From the NCBI GenBank assembly GCA_021731085.1, contig JAKFYB010000018.1, positions 62,001 through 126,000 of the forward strand: a DNA stretch of 64,000 bases, read 5' to 3'. Positions 48,208 to 57,765 of this stretch are shown piece by piece. Source of the DNA: Dehalococcoidia bacterium (GTDB lineage: Bacteria; Chloroflexota; Dehalococcoidia; DSTF01; JACRBR01). A model generated the notes under the pieces. That model saw nothing but the letters and a program-made list of their open reading frames with translations. It searched no databases and was not told where the DNA came from. Each line of letters begins with the position of its first letter. Positions within the stretch are counted from its first letter, which is position 1. Both the position numbers and the translations under genes were made by a program.

Positions 48208-49116
48208 TTACGCTGCGACGGGCGTCAGCCATGATTCGATCCGCGCCCGCAACCCCGCCGCATCGAGACCGTGCGCACGGTCGTGGTGCTCGATCGAGCC
48301 GTACTGGCGGAACTCGATGTTTGGGACGCCGATGGCGAGCAGGCGGTGGGTGCGGTCGGCGAGCGCGGCTGAGATGACGCCGGCGGATGTGCCTTCGAGG
48401 TATGGCTCGATGATGGCCACCGAGTCGTCGGTCATGTGCTTGCGGAGACCTGCGGCGTCGAAGGGGCGAACGGTGGCGGTGTAGAGCACGGTCGCGTCCA
48501 TCCCCTCAGCTGCTTCGAGCACCCGGTCGAGCATCGGGCCGACCGCGATGATCGTCGGAGTGCCATCCGCGCCTTGGCGAACGACCTTCAGCCTGCCATC
48601 CTCGGCCGCATGAGGCGCAGAGTTCGTGGTCGCGTCGAGCCGGATGTAAACAATGTCAGTCGACGCAACAGCATTTCGCAACAAACGATCAACCTCATCC
48701 GGATGGCCGGGGACTTGGATGCGGACGCCGGGGAGGGTTGCCATCAGCGCCACGTCGCCGGTGGACTGGTGGGTTCGACCGTACGCTGGAGTGTCGTACG
48801 AGCCACCGATGCTGACGAGCACGCCGCCGACGCCCTGGTGCGCGAAGCCGAGCTTCACCTGCTCGAACGCTCGCTCGACGAGAAACGGCGCGAAGGTGTG
48901 GACGATGGGGCGCATGTCGGCGAGCGCCATGCCCGCGCCGACGTTGATGAGCAACTGCTCGCGGATGCCGACGTTGATGCGCCGGAAGGGGTGCTTCTGC
49001 TGCGCCTCCTTGAACTTGTCGCCGCTGATGTCGGCGAGCACGATGGCGACGCGCTCGTTCGTATCGAGCAGTTCGTTCGTGACGCTGGCGAACCGGTTGC
49101 GCATTTCCTCACTCAT
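48208..49116 (-). CDS. transketolase C-terminal subunit
   Basis: GIREQLLINVGAGMALADMRPIVHTFAPFLVERAFEQVKLGFAHQGVGGVLVSIGGSYD. Confidence 0.9.
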   Translation of the reverse strand: MSEEMRNRFASVTNELLDTNERVAIVLADISGDKFKEAQQKHPFRRINVGIREQLLINVGAGMALADMRPIVHTFAPFLVERAFEQVKLGFAHQGVGGVLVSIGGSYDTPAYGRTHQSTGDVALMATLPGVRIQVPGHPDEVDRLLRNAVASTDIVYIRLDATTNSAPHAAEDGRLKVVRQGADGTPTIIAVGPMLDRVLEAAEGMDATVLYTATVRPFDAAGLRKHMTDDSVAIIEPYLEGTSAGVISAALADRTHRLLAIGVPNIEFRQYGSIEHHDRAHGLDAAGLRARIESWLTPVAA

Positions 49117-49841
49117 GACTTCTTCTCCACTACTGCAACGACTGCTCGCGGGCGTCCGCGGTGTGGCTCCGTCAGCGCTGATTCGATTGAGGCGTGGTCG
49201 CGGCCGTCGATGGTTGCCGTGGACCAGCCTTCGACTTCGAATCGCTTCGCGATGCCGCCAGGCCAGGTCAGTGACGACGACTGGTTGTCGATGACGATGA
49301 CGGTCAGCGCATCGAGGCCGCGGACGAGGCGCGGCGCGACGGCGATCGCCTCGTGGTTGCTGCCCTCGTCGAGCTCGGCATCACCGACGAGGCAGAAGAT
49401 GCGCGCCGGATTGGCGCGCGCCCTCAAGCCCGCGGCCATCCCAACGGCGAGCGGCAGCCCGTGGCCGAGCGAGCCGGACGAGATCTCGACGCCGGGGATC
49501 AGGTTGCGGTCGGGATGCAAGCCGAGCGGCGAGTCGGGTCGGCACCAACGGCGGAGTAGTTTGGGGTCGAAAAAGCCCTTGGCCGCGAGGATGGCGTAGT
49601 AGGCCATCGGCCCGTGTCCCTTCGATAGCAGGAAGCGGTCGCGGGCATCATCGTCGAGATGCGCGGGGTCGATGCGGAGGATGCGGTCGTACAGGACCCA
49701 AAGCACGTCGAGCGTGGAGGTGGCGCTGGCGGAGTGCTTCTCGTCGCCTGTCATGTAGCTCATGAGGCGGCTGAGGTCCGCGTACGTGTAGGCCTGGGGC
49801 GGGGGTCGATCGAGAGTGGCGGCGTGTGTGTTGTCGTTCAT
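49113..49841 (-). CDS. transketolase N-terminal (TPP-binding) subunit
   Basis: FLLSKGHGPMAYYAILAAKGFF; SGSLGHGLPLAVGMA; GDAELDEGSNHEA. Confidence 0.92.
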   Translation of the reverse strand: MNDNTHAATLDRPPPQAYTYADLSRLMSYMTGDEKHSASATSTLDVLWVLYDRILRIDPAHLDDDARDRFLLSKGHGPMAYYAILAAKGFFDPKLLRRWCRPDSPLGLHPDRNLIPGVEISSGSLGHGLPLAVGMAAGLRARANPARIFCLVGDAELDEGSNHEAIAVAPRLVRGLDALTVIVIDNQSSSLTWPGGIAKRFEVEGWSTATIDGRDHASIESALTEPHRGRPRAVVAVVEKKS

Positions 49842-49848
49842 GGCGCCC

Positions 49849-49879
49849 AGCGTAGAACTTCAAGTAGACTTGAAGTCAA
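49849..49879 (-). promoter_or_regulatory. MerR/SoxR-type promoter: TTGACT-19 bp-TACGCT with SoxR-box palindrome ACTTCAAGTAGACTTGAAGT (49857-49876)
   Basis: perfect 9-bp arms; 14 of 18 positions identical to E. coli soxS-type box CCTCAAGTTAACTTGAGG; 19-bp spacer. Confidence 0.8.
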
Positions 49880-49899
49880 GGGCTGGAGACGACAATTTT

Positions 49900-50388
49900 T
49901 TGGCAGTTCTTTCCGACCACATCACGATCACCGAACTGAGCGCGCGCAGTGGCGTGGCGGCCTCCGCACTGCGCTACTACGAAGACCTGGGCTTGATCGC
50001 GGCGGAACGGACGAGCGGGAACCAGCGCCGGTACCGGCGCAGTGTCCTGCGGCGGGTGGCGGTGATACGCGCCGCTCGCACGATGGGGGTGCCGCTGTCC
50101 GCGATCGCGTCAGCGCTAAGGACGCTGCCTGGGAGCCGAGATCCGACTCCGGCCGACTGGGAGCGCCTGTCGCAGCGGTGGCATCGCGAGCTGGACGCGC
50201 GCATCGCCGTGCTCGAGAAGCTGCGCGATCAGCTCTCGTCGTGTATCGGCTGCGGCTGCCTGTCGCTCGAACGCTGCAAGATCTTCAATCCGGACGACAA
50301 GGTTTCGGTCGAGGGGGATGGGCCGCGGCTGCTGATGCCCGACGAACCTCGGGTCGCTACGAAGCGGGGAAGCCGGGGGAGAGCCTGA
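49900..50388 (+). CDS. soxR: SoxR-like MerR family redox regulator
   Basis: ITELSARSGVAASALRYYEDLGLI; CIGCGCLSLERC [2Fe-2S] motif; TTG start at 49900 proposed. Confidence 0.88.
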   Translation: MAVLSDHITITELSARSGVAASALRYYEDLGLIAAERTSGNQRRYRRSVLRRVAVIRAARTMGVPLSAIASALRTLPGSRDPTPADWERLSQRWHRELDARIAVLEKLRDQLSSCIGCGCLSLERCKIFNPDDKVSVEGDGPRLLMPDEPRVATKRGSRGRA

Positions 50389-50962
50389 CGCTTTCGAGCT
50401 GCGGGAAGTGATCGCCGTCGTGGATGCGCTGGAAGCATGCCCACTCACGCGCGTTCATCGAGCCGAAGAAGAAGTGCCGGAAGCGTGTATCGCGATCCAT
50501 GCCGTCGACCTTCTCGATCAGCGCGAGCAGTTCGTCGTGGGCGGACTGCGCTGATTCGCGTGCTTCGGCGATCGTCTCGAACTTCGCGAGCGTCACGCCG
50601 TCCTGCGACTCTTCCTTCTCGAGATGCGGGCCGAACCCGGGCGGCATGTTGCCCGCGCCGAGGTGCGCACTGAGGGCGACGGTCACGCGCTTCACGGTGA
50701 CGATGTGCGCCATCGTCTCGAGGATGGACCACTGGCCGGGCGCGGGCTTCCACGTTGCCTGGGCGTCCGTGACACCGTCGATGTTGCGCAGGACGTGGTC
50801 GTGGCCTTCCTGGACCGCGGCTGCGATGCCCGCCGGCGGCTTGGCCGCGGTGTCCTTGATGAACGTGAGGACGTAGTTGAGCGCGTCGTCGGAGAGGCGG
50901 GCGTGGCGGACGCCGTCGTCGCCGACCTCGTAGGTGATCATGAGCTGGTCGAACTGTGGCAT
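50357..50962 (-). CDS. DinB-family protein
   Basis: WKPAPGQWSILETMAHIV...FQRIHDGDHFPQL; overlaps 3' end of soxR. Confidence 0.75.
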   Translation of the reverse strand: MPQFDQLMITYEVGDDGVRHARLSDDALNYVLTFIKDTAAKPPAGIAAAVQEGHDHVLRNIDGVTDAQATWKPAPGQWSILETMAHIVTVKRVTVALSAHLGAGNMPPGFGPHLEKEESQDGVTLAKFETIAEARESAQSAHDELLALIEKVDGMDRDTRFRHFFFGSMNAREWACFQRIHDGDHFPQLESVRLSPGFPAS

Positions 50963-51029
50963 CAGTGGACCTCCGTTCGCCGTGAGTATCCTAAAGATAC
51001 TAATCAAGCGCCAGTGCCAATCGCACGAA

Positions 51030-51566
51030 CTAGCGCAGATCCGGCATTTCGCCCTCGATGCGGACGACGAGGGTGTCGTAGTCGCGTAGGACGTCCTCGA
51101 TGTCCGTACCGTCCGGGAGATTTCGCACGCGGGCGAGCACGGCGGCGTCGATGACGACGGGCCAGCCGGGTGTGTCGCCCGCCACGGGCCGGGACAGCGC
51201 TGCGGTCGCCGCGATGTGTTGGAGCAGCACGGCCTTGATCACGTTTGCTTCGCGCGGCTGGTAGAGGCGGAGGATGACGGCGGTCTTAGTGTTGCGCGGC
51301 GTCGCCGTTGCGCCGACTCGCAGCGCCGATGCTTCGCCGTCCGGCCAGCGCTCGTTCACGATCGGCTCGACGTCGTTGCCGGAGACAAGCGGGATCAGGC
51401 GTTCTGCGTCGCTGCCCAGCACGACTTCAACGACTTCGACTCCGGCTTGCTGGAGTTGCCCGACCTGCCACTCGATGAGCGTCTCGTCGTCGTCGGAGCG
51501 CATGAGGGCCAGCGGTTCGCCGTCGTGCGTGAGGTCTGTGTCGGCGAGAAGGATCGCTGTAATCAC
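51030..51566 (-). CDS. degenerate MobA-like nucleotidyltransferase
   Basis: fold-like pattern TLIEWQVGQLQQAGVEVVEVVLGSDAE, WPDGEASALRVGATA; lacks GxSxRMGxxK. Confidence 0.6.
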   Translation of the reverse strand: MITAILLADTDLTHDGEPLALMRSDDDETLIEWQVGQLQQAGVEVVEVVLGSDAERLIPLVSGNDVEPIVNERWPDGEASALRVGATATPRNTKTAVILRLYQPREANVIKAVLLQHIAATAALSRPVAGDTPGWPVVIDAAVLARVRNLPDGTDIEDVLRDYDTLVVRIEGEMPDLR

Positions 51567-52432
51567 AGGAAAAGCTCACCGCGAAGGACGGTGACGGCGT
51601 TGCCGCCGATGTGGGCGGTGATGTCGCCAGGTATGCCGGTAACACGCGCGTGTACGAGTCCGGGTTGCCCGAGTTCAATCCCTTGTTCGGCTGTGTACGC
51701 GATCTCACCGTCGCGGGTGGGCAGAAGTTCGTGCTTCGCGATGAAGGCGGCGGTGCATCCGTTCGCGCTGCCCGTGACAGGGTCTTCGAAGACGCCGGCC
51801 TCCGGCGCGAAAGCGCGGACGTGAATCTGTACATTGGGTGTGCTCGCGCCGATGCAGAAGATGGCCATGCCATGGGGCACTTTGAGCAGCGCCATCATGT
51901 CGGGTTCGACGCGCAACATCGCTTCGTACGACGAGATCTGCGCGATCTTCCAGTAGATGCCGGTCGAGACTTCCTCGGCTCGTATGACATCACCGGGGTT
52001 CAGGCCCAGCCACGCCGCGATGTCGTCGAGCGGCGGGTCGTAGGATCGAAAATCGGGCTTGGCTTGCGTCATCGTATACAGCGGCGGGTCGCCGGAGACG
52101 ACGACGGGAATTACGCCGGCGCCTGTCTCGAGAAGGAGTGGCTCACCTGTGGCGAGCTTCACTCGCCCTTCGCTGACAAGAATGTGCGAAGCGGCAATCG
52201 TGGGATGCCCGGCGAACGGCAGCTCTGTGCCCGGTGTGAATATGCGAATGTGCGCGTGGTTCGCCGGCGACTTCGGTGGGAAGAGGAACACCGTCTCGGA
52301 GAGATGTTGGTTTAGCGCGATCCGCTGCATCGTCTCGGTCGAAAGGCCTTCCGCATCGACGACAGCGGCGGGATTGCCCTCAAGGGGCGTCGCCGTGAAC
52401 GCGTCGACATGACGAATCGCGCGAGAACTCAC
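51563..52432 (-). CDS. PhzF family protein
   Basis: RHVDAFTATPLEGNPAAVV; LPFAGHPTIAASHIL; EDPVTGSANGC; GTG start overlapping upstream stop. Confidence 0.93.
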   Translation of the reverse strand: MSSRAIRHVDAFTATPLEGNPAAVVDAEGLSTETMQRIALNQHLSETVFLFPPKSPANHAHIRIFTPGTELPFAGHPTIAASHILVSEGRVKLATGEPLLLETGAGVIPVVVSGDPPLYTMTQAKPDFRSYDPPLDDIAAWLGLNPGDVIRAEEVSTGIYWKIAQISSYEAMLRVEPDMMALLKVPHGMAIFCIGASTPNVQIHVRAFAPEAGVFEDPVTGSANGCTAAFIAKHELLPTRDGEIAYTAEQGIELGQPGLVHARVTGIPGDITAHIGGNAVTVLRGELFL

Positions 52433-52632
52433 CCGCGACGCACCGCGCGCACGCCTCGACCGATCACCGTAACGACGAGCGTCCATGCGGCGGCATTGAG
52501 GAGGACGTTTACGGGGAACAGCATCCACAGCCGCTCGGCCTTGCCTTCTTCGATGACGTTGCCGGCAGCTTTTCGCGTGACGAGGAACTGAAGCACGACG
52601 GTTACGGCGAGCACACGAAGAAATGTCTTCAT
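52429..52632 (-). CDS. small two-TM membrane protein
   Basis: hydrophobic ORF, overlaps phzF start. Confidence 0.6.
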   Translation of the reverse strand: MKTFLRVLAVTVVLQFLVTRKAAGNVIEEGKAERLWMLFPVNVLLNAAAWTLVVTVIGRGVRAVRRG

Positions 52633-53130
52633 CTAGAGCACCTTCTTGTAGATCCGCATCCGGGACGTTGGCTTCCACGGTGGAAACACGCTGCGCTCGT
52701 GCGTCCAGCCTTCGCGGTCGAAGAGCGCGTGCGCTAGCGAGTTGTTCTCCGCGGTATGTAGCCAGAGCGTCTTCTTGCCGCGCTTGCGGGCTTCATCCTG
52801 AGCAGCGGCCATGAGCTGGCGACCGATACCGCCGCTTCGTGCGCGTGCCGTCACTTCGATGTTCTCGGCATACGCATTGTCGCCAGCCTGGAAGTCGCGC
52901 GTGTCGTCGTCGACAGGCGGCGTCCAGTCCTGGTCCTCACGGAAGTTCGTGTGGACGGCGACCCAGCCGACGGCCACGCCGTCCTCTTCGGCAACGAAGA
53001 TGAAGCAATCACCATCTTTGACGGCGTCTTCGCAGTGCTCGAGACGCATCTTGTCGCGCTCGCCCAAAAAGGCCTTAAGCGCAGAGGCATCTCGCGCGTA
53101 GTCGATGGGTCGAATGGTGATGTCACTCAT
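52633..53130 (-). CDS. GNAT family N-acetyltransferase
   Basis: VTARARSGGIGRQLMAAAQDEARKRG; LAHALFDREGW. Confidence 0.88.
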   Translation of the reverse strand: MSDITIRPIDYARDASALKAFLGERDKMRLEHCEDAVKDGDCFIFVAEEDGVAVGWVAVHTNFREDQDWTPPVDDDTRDFQAGDNAYAENIEVTARARSGGIGRQLMAAAQDEARKRGKKTLWLHTAENNSLAHALFDREGWTHERSVFPPWKPTSRMRIYKKVL

Positions 53131-53219
53131 GCGGGGTGTGTCCGGCCGGTGTCCTGCGCGTGCCGATGTCCCTGAGTCTATCCGCCTAGCGCTATCCGCG
53201 GAAGCGCGTGCCCAACAGG

Positions 53220-54035
53220 CTAGTCGTCGTCCTCATGTTCTTCCCAGTCGTCGTGGTCGCCTTCGCGGGTTTCATGCTCGCGTTCTTCGTGCTCATCGTC
53301 GTCCCTATCGTTGTCGCCTTGGAGGGCCACGCCCATGTCGGGCTGGCTAGCGCTAAGGGCGCGTTGGTCCAGCACCGTGGCGAAGGTAACGGCTAGCGCG
53401 TTCTCGTCACTGCCTGAAGAAGGTCTCGCGATTCCGGTGGTGAGGATGAGCAGGACGGCAGCGAAGGAAGCGGCCCCGGCTGCGCCGAAGCGCACGCGAC
53501 GGGCCTGCGTGGCAACGGGCATGTGGTGCTGAAGGCGGTAGAACGTGAGGGCGAGCACGGTCAAGCCGGCGCCCAGGTAGATGAGGCGCGCCCACGTTGA
53601 TGACCCATCCGTGCCCGCCGTGACTCCGTGAAGCGTGACGAGTCCGAACAGGGCGAATGTGCTGAAGTGGATCACGTGCCAAACTCGATAGCCGGTGATT
53701 CGGCGGACATAGAAGCTCGCAACGATGATTGCCAGCAGGTAGATCCCGAAGACTCCGGCAGCTGTCTGCCACGCGCGATACGGAGATGCAAACGGGACGG
53801 CGAGTTGCCATACGCTGAAGTTGAAGAAGCCGTCTCCGAGCAGGACTGCAACGTGGAAGATGCTGAATGCCAGGGCGAGGATCGCGGTGAACTTGTGGAT
53901 GTCGAACATCGTGTTGCGCGAGAACCGGCCCGTGAACCGCGTGCCGATCATGATCCCGAGCACCGTTGAGAAGAACAGAAGTCCGTAGGCAGTGAACGCG
54001 GCGGCGCGTGACAGATACCAGAAGTCGTGACTCAT
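53220..54035 (-). CDS. ferric reductase-like transmembrane protein with acidic/His-rich tail
   Basis: DIHKFTAILALAFSIFHVAVLL, WHVIHFSTFALFGLVTLHG; tail DDDEHEEREHETREGDHDDWEEHEDDD. Confidence 0.85.
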   Translation of the reverse strand: MSHDFWYLSRAAAFTAYGLLFFSTVLGIMIGTRFTGRFSRNTMFDIHKFTAILALAFSIFHVAVLLGDGFFNFSVWQLAVPFASPYRAWQTAAGVFGIYLLAIIVASFYVRRITGYRVWHVIHFSTFALFGLVTLHGVTAGTDGSSTWARLIYLGAGLTVLALTFYRLQHHMPVATQARRVRFGAAGAASFAAVLLILTTGIARPSSGSDENALAVTFATVLDQRALSASQPDMGVALQGDNDRDDDEHEEREHETREGDHDDWEEHEDDD

Positions 54036-54934
54036 GTCGTGTATTCCTTCCACCTTGTGGTTGTAACCACGTCGCCCGAATTGGAGACAAAGAGTGCCGC
54101 AGCGTCGTATCTTCCTACTAGCTCCAGTCCTTCGCGTGGGCCGAGCAAGTAGGCCGCCTTCGCAAGCACATCGGCGTGCGTGGCGTCTCTGGCGACCACG
54201 GTCGCGGTTGCCACGTCGCTCTCCGCGCTATGGCCGGTGCGCGTGTCGATTAGATGGTGGTAGCGCGTGTCGCCACGTGTCCATGACCGTCCAGTTGAGC
54301 CAGAAGTGGCCACGCCTCGGCCGTAGACGCGAATCGTCGTAATGTCGCGCGAAGCGTCGAAGGGATCTTGTACCCCGACGATCCAGCCTCCACCGCCGGG
54401 ACCCTTCCCAGATGCGAAGAGGTCCCCAGAAGCGTTGATCATCACGTTCTCGTGGTTCAGTCGTTCGATTGCGCGATCGACCGTGAACCCTTTGCCGATG
54501 CCTCCGAGGTCTAGTCTGACCCCGCCGGGAAGCGTGATCGTCCGGCTTCGCCTATCCAGCTTGACATCGCGCCACGAATGAGCGGCCCGTTGGCGCTCCA
54601 GTGTTGATGTGCCAACGGTGCCGGCGACTTCTCGAAACGTACGATCGTATCCACAGGCCTCAAGTGCACCGCGAACGGTCGGATCGAACACACCATTAGT
54701 TGCCCTCGACCAGTGGAGGCCGGCCGCGACTACTTCGAACAGTGTTGGCGATGCGTTGAACGGGGTGGCGGGCTTAGCGTGCATCCGCTCGAGTTCAGAC
54801 CACGGGAGGAAGCGACTCAGGCACTGCTCATGCTGCTCGAAGAGTCGCTGGACACAGTCGAGGTCCTCCGGCGCTCCGTCCACGAGCTGAACCTCGACCG
54901 TGCCGCCCATCGCCTGAAACTCGCGCGTCTCCAT
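54032..54934 (-). CDS. apbE: FAD:protein FMN transferase (ApbE)
   Basis: MGGTVEVQL, DLGGIGKGFTVDRA, SGSTGRSW, YHHLIDTRTG. Confidence 0.93.
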   Translation of the reverse strand: METREFQAMGGTVEVQLVDGAPEDLDCVQRLFEQHEQCLSRFLPWSELERMHAKPATPFNASPTLFEVVAAGLHWSRATNGVFDPTVRGALEACGYDRTFREVAGTVGTSTLERQRAAHSWRDVKLDRRSRTITLPGGVRLDLGGIGKGFTVDRAIERLNHENVMINASGDLFASGKGPGGGGWIVGVQDPFDASRDITTIRVYGRGVATSGSTGRSWTRGDTRYHHLIDTRTGHSAESDVATATVVARDATHADVLAKAAYLLGPREGLELVGRYDAAALFVSNSGDVVTTTRWKEYTT

Positions 54935-54935
54935 A

Positions 54936-55199
54936 TCAAGACACCCTTGTCCTTGTGTCGGCGCGGGGCTCAGCAACGCCAGGGTTCTTCGACTGAGCAG
55001 TTGAGCTGTTCGAAATGCTGGTCGACCCGTTAGCGGAGGCGATGGCGGTTGCGGCCGTGGAAAGCGCCAGTGGTAGAACGTCATCCTCGCCCTGAACCGC
55101 GGGTTCGGCGTGTCGGAAGGAGATCCAACCTCCGAATACGGCACCCAAACTGGCCGTGAGGATGACGGTCTTTGCGGCAAGGTTTTTCGTGCGTACCAT
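54936..55199 (-). CDS. small single-TM or secreted protein of the apbE operon
   Basis: GGAGG-SD; MVRTKNLAAKTVILTASLGAVFGGWISFRHAEPAVQGEDD. Confidence 0.65.
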   Translation of the reverse strand: MVRTKNLAAKTVILTASLGAVFGGWISFRHAEPAVQGEDDVLPLALSTAATAIASANGSTSISNSSTAQSKNPGVAEPRADTRTRVS

Positions 55200-55329
55200 G
55201 TGTCTGTTCCTCCACTTCATGATCGCTCCCGGATTCTCGATTTCTATTGCGAAGTGATGACGCGACATGGGTACGAGGATTGTTTAGCGTGCGGTAACCA
55301 GATGTTCATCCGCCCAAGTTAGGAGATAG

Positions 55330-55809
55330 TTGTTGAGTGCGATTCTTGATCACGCGCGATCGATGATCGCGTACAACCATTGGGCAAACGGTCGTATCCT
55401 CACAGCGGCGTCGAAGTTGTCGCCTGATGACTTCGCGAAGATCAGCAAGACGCTCGTCCATACAGTTGGCACGCAGTTGTACTGGCGCGGCAACTGGAGG
55501 GGCGAGGAGGTCGGTGAACCGGAGGGAGAATTCTCGATAGGTGACGTCGTCGGCCTGTACGAGAAATCCGACGCCGATCTCGAAGCCTACGTCGCAGGCC
55601 TTACTGACGAGGAGTGGGAGCGGACGGAAGCGTGGTGGAAGCGTTGGGGGTACGAGGAGACGGCACCTGTGGGACAGACGCTGTTCCAGGTGATCTACCA
55701 CGGCATCCAGCACCGCGCCGAAGTCGCCGTCATATTGAGCGACCATGACGCGTCGCCGGGCGAGATGGACTACCTCGTCTATCTGCAGGAATCGGCGGGC
55801 GTAGCATGA
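55330..55809 (+). CDS. DinB-family protein
   Basis: MIAYNHWANGRILTAASKLSPDDF...HGIQHRAEVAVIL. Confidence 0.85.
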   Translation: MLSAILDHARSMIAYNHWANGRILTAASKLSPDDFAKISKTLVHTVGTQLYWRGNWRGEEVGEPEGEFSIGDVVGLYEKSDADLEAYVAGLTDEEWERTEAWWKRWGYEETAPVGQTLFQVIYHGIQHRAEVAVILSDHDASPGEMDYLVYLQESAGVA

Positions 55810-57032
55810 CGTCGCTGCTGCTCAACGATGCCACGTTGCTCGATTGCACCGGCGCCGATCCTCGTCCATACGTCAGTGTGCTCGTCGAAGATGGGCGTGT
55901 TTCGCGCATCGGCGACGCGGGATCGATCGCGGCGCCGACCGATGCACAGACCGTGGACTGCGCCGGACGCACGCTGATGCCGGGGTTGACGGATGCACAC
56001 GTGCATTTCGGCGCGGTCGATACGGGCGCTGCTGAACCAGCCGAGCAGCAAAGCCACGTCAGCTATGTGCTGAATGTCGCCGACAACATCCGCATTGCGC
56101 TCGATGAGGGTTTCACGACTGTGCGCGACGCGGGCGGACTGGATCCGGCGTATGCCGTTGCTGTCGCGACGGGCCAGATCGTTGGGCCGCGCATTCTGCC
56201 GTCGGGATCGTTCCTGACCATCACTGGTGGGCACGGCGATCATCGCTCGCCGTGGACCGATCAGGCCGAGCACTCGATACCGGGACTCGTCGCGCATTCC
56301 GAGATCGTCGATGGCGCCGATGAAGTGCGACGAGCCGCGCGCACCCAGCTACGGCGCGGCGCCACGCAGGTGAAACTCATGGTGTCGGGAGGCGTGATGT
56401 CGCCGAATGATCCGCTCGAGAGCATCCAGTTTTCCGTCCCGGAGATTCGCGCCGCTGTCGAAGAAGCGCACGCGTTCGGGAAGTACGTGATGGCTCACGC
56501 CCACACGGCTGCGTCGATCCAGAACGGTCTTGAGGCCGGCGTGCGATCGTTCGAGCACGGAAGTATGCTCGACGAGGAGAAGGCAAAGCGCATCGCGCAG
56601 CAGGATGCCTTCATGGTGCCGACGACTGTGATCCTTGAACTACTCCTGCGATGGGAGGGTATGCCCGAGTTCAGCCGCCAGAAGGCTGAGTTGGTGCTCG
56701 GACAGACAGCTGATTCCGTGAGGATGGCCCGCGCGGCAGGCGCGAAGATCGGCTCAGGCTCCGATCTGCTGGGCCCGCGGCAACGTCGTCGCGGGGCGGA
56801 GATCGTCACCAAGGCGAAGCTGCTCGGTGCGATGGACGCCATCCTGAGCGCGACGCATGTGAACGCGGAGCTGTTCCGCATGGAGGATCGCATCGGCACA
56901 GTGGAAATCGGGAAAGATGCCGACCTGATCCTCGTCGATGGTCAGCCGCTCGATGACGTCGGCGTGCTGGTCGATGCGCGCAATTTCCCGCTCGTGGTGA
57001 GGGGCGGCGTCGTCGTAAAGGACGCGCTGTAA
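55806..57032 (+). CDS. amidohydrolase family protein
   Basis: LMPGLTDAHVHF; AHAHTAASIQNGLEAGVRSFEHGSM; GSGSDLLG. Confidence 0.92.
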   Translation: MTSLLLNDATLLDCTGADPRPYVSVLVEDGRVSRIGDAGSIAAPTDAQTVDCAGRTLMPGLTDAHVHFGAVDTGAAEPAEQQSHVSYVLNVADNIRIALDEGFTTVRDAGGLDPAYAVAVATGQIVGPRILPSGSFLTITGGHGDHRSPWTDQAEHSIPGLVAHSEIVDGADEVRRAARTQLRRGATQVKLMVSGGVMSPNDPLESIQFSVPEIRAAVEEAHAFGKYVMAHAHTAASIQNGLEAGVRSFEHGSMLDEEKAKRIAQQDAFMVPTTVILELLLRWEGMPEFSRQKAELVLGQTADSVRMARAAGAKIGSGSDLLGPRQRRRGAEIVTKAKLLGAMDAILSATHVNAELFRMEDRIGTVEIGKDADLILVDGQPLDDVGVLVDARNFPLVVRGGVVVKDAL

Positions 57033-57053
57033 GGGCCTCTAGCGGCCTCGCGG

Positions 57054-57704
57054 CTACGGCAAACCCGCATCCGCCAACCGCCCGCGCGCAATCTCTTCGT
57101 TGATGAACCCGTAGTAGAGCGCTGCTACGTTACCCTCGGCGTCGATGAAGAAGCTGTCAGGTAGGCCCGTGAGACGATACCGGTCGTAGATCGTGCCGGG
57201 CCGGTCGATGACGACGGGCATCGCGATATCCAAGCCGGGCAAGAAGCCGAGCGCCTTCTCCTGCGACTCGCGGTAGTTGATGATAAGCACTTCGAGCCCG
57301 GCGTCCTTCTTCTCGTCGTACAGCGCCTGGATGTCCGGCAGTTCCCGCCCGCATGGCACGCACCAGGTCGCCCAGAAGTTCAGCCAAACGACCTTGCCCT
57401 TCATTCCAGATAGCGTCGTCACGAACTCGCCGCCCTCGTCGCAGAGCGCGAAGTCTGGCGCCGGCTCTCCGATTACGGGCGGGCCTGTAGACGCGAGTTC
57501 GACGTCGATGCTGTCGTCGCAGAGCGAATACACCTTTTCGGTGTACGACACCGGCGTCGCGTCGATCGCCGCTTCGTCTGCGTCAGCATCGTCGTCCTTG
57601 CGAAGAAATACGACTGCGCCGATCGCGGCGGCGATCACGGCCGCGGCGATGATCCCTCGGACGAGCGGGCGGTTGAGAAGTGATGTGCCGGGGGCTTGCT
57701 GCAT
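57054..57704 (-). CDS. TlpA/ResA-type membrane-anchored thioredoxin-like protein
   Basis: N-terminal TM; VVWLNFWATWCVPCGRELP; GLPDSFFIDAEG. Confidence 0.92.
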   Translation of the reverse strand: MQQAPGTSLLNRPLVRGIIAAAVIAAAIGAVVFLRKDDDADADEAAIDATPVSYTEKVYSLCDDSIDVELASTGPPVIGEPAPDFALCDEGGEFVTTLSGMKGKVVWLNFWATWCVPCGRELPDIQALYDEKKDAGLEVLIINYRESQEKALGFLPGLDIAMPVVIDRPGTIYDRYRLTGLPDSFFIDAEGNVAALYYGFINEEIARGRLADAGLP

Positions 57705-57765
57705 CTCCTACATAGTACGATCCGGCTTCGTCGCCGGGATGGGTGGTGCTATATTCTGAGCCTTC

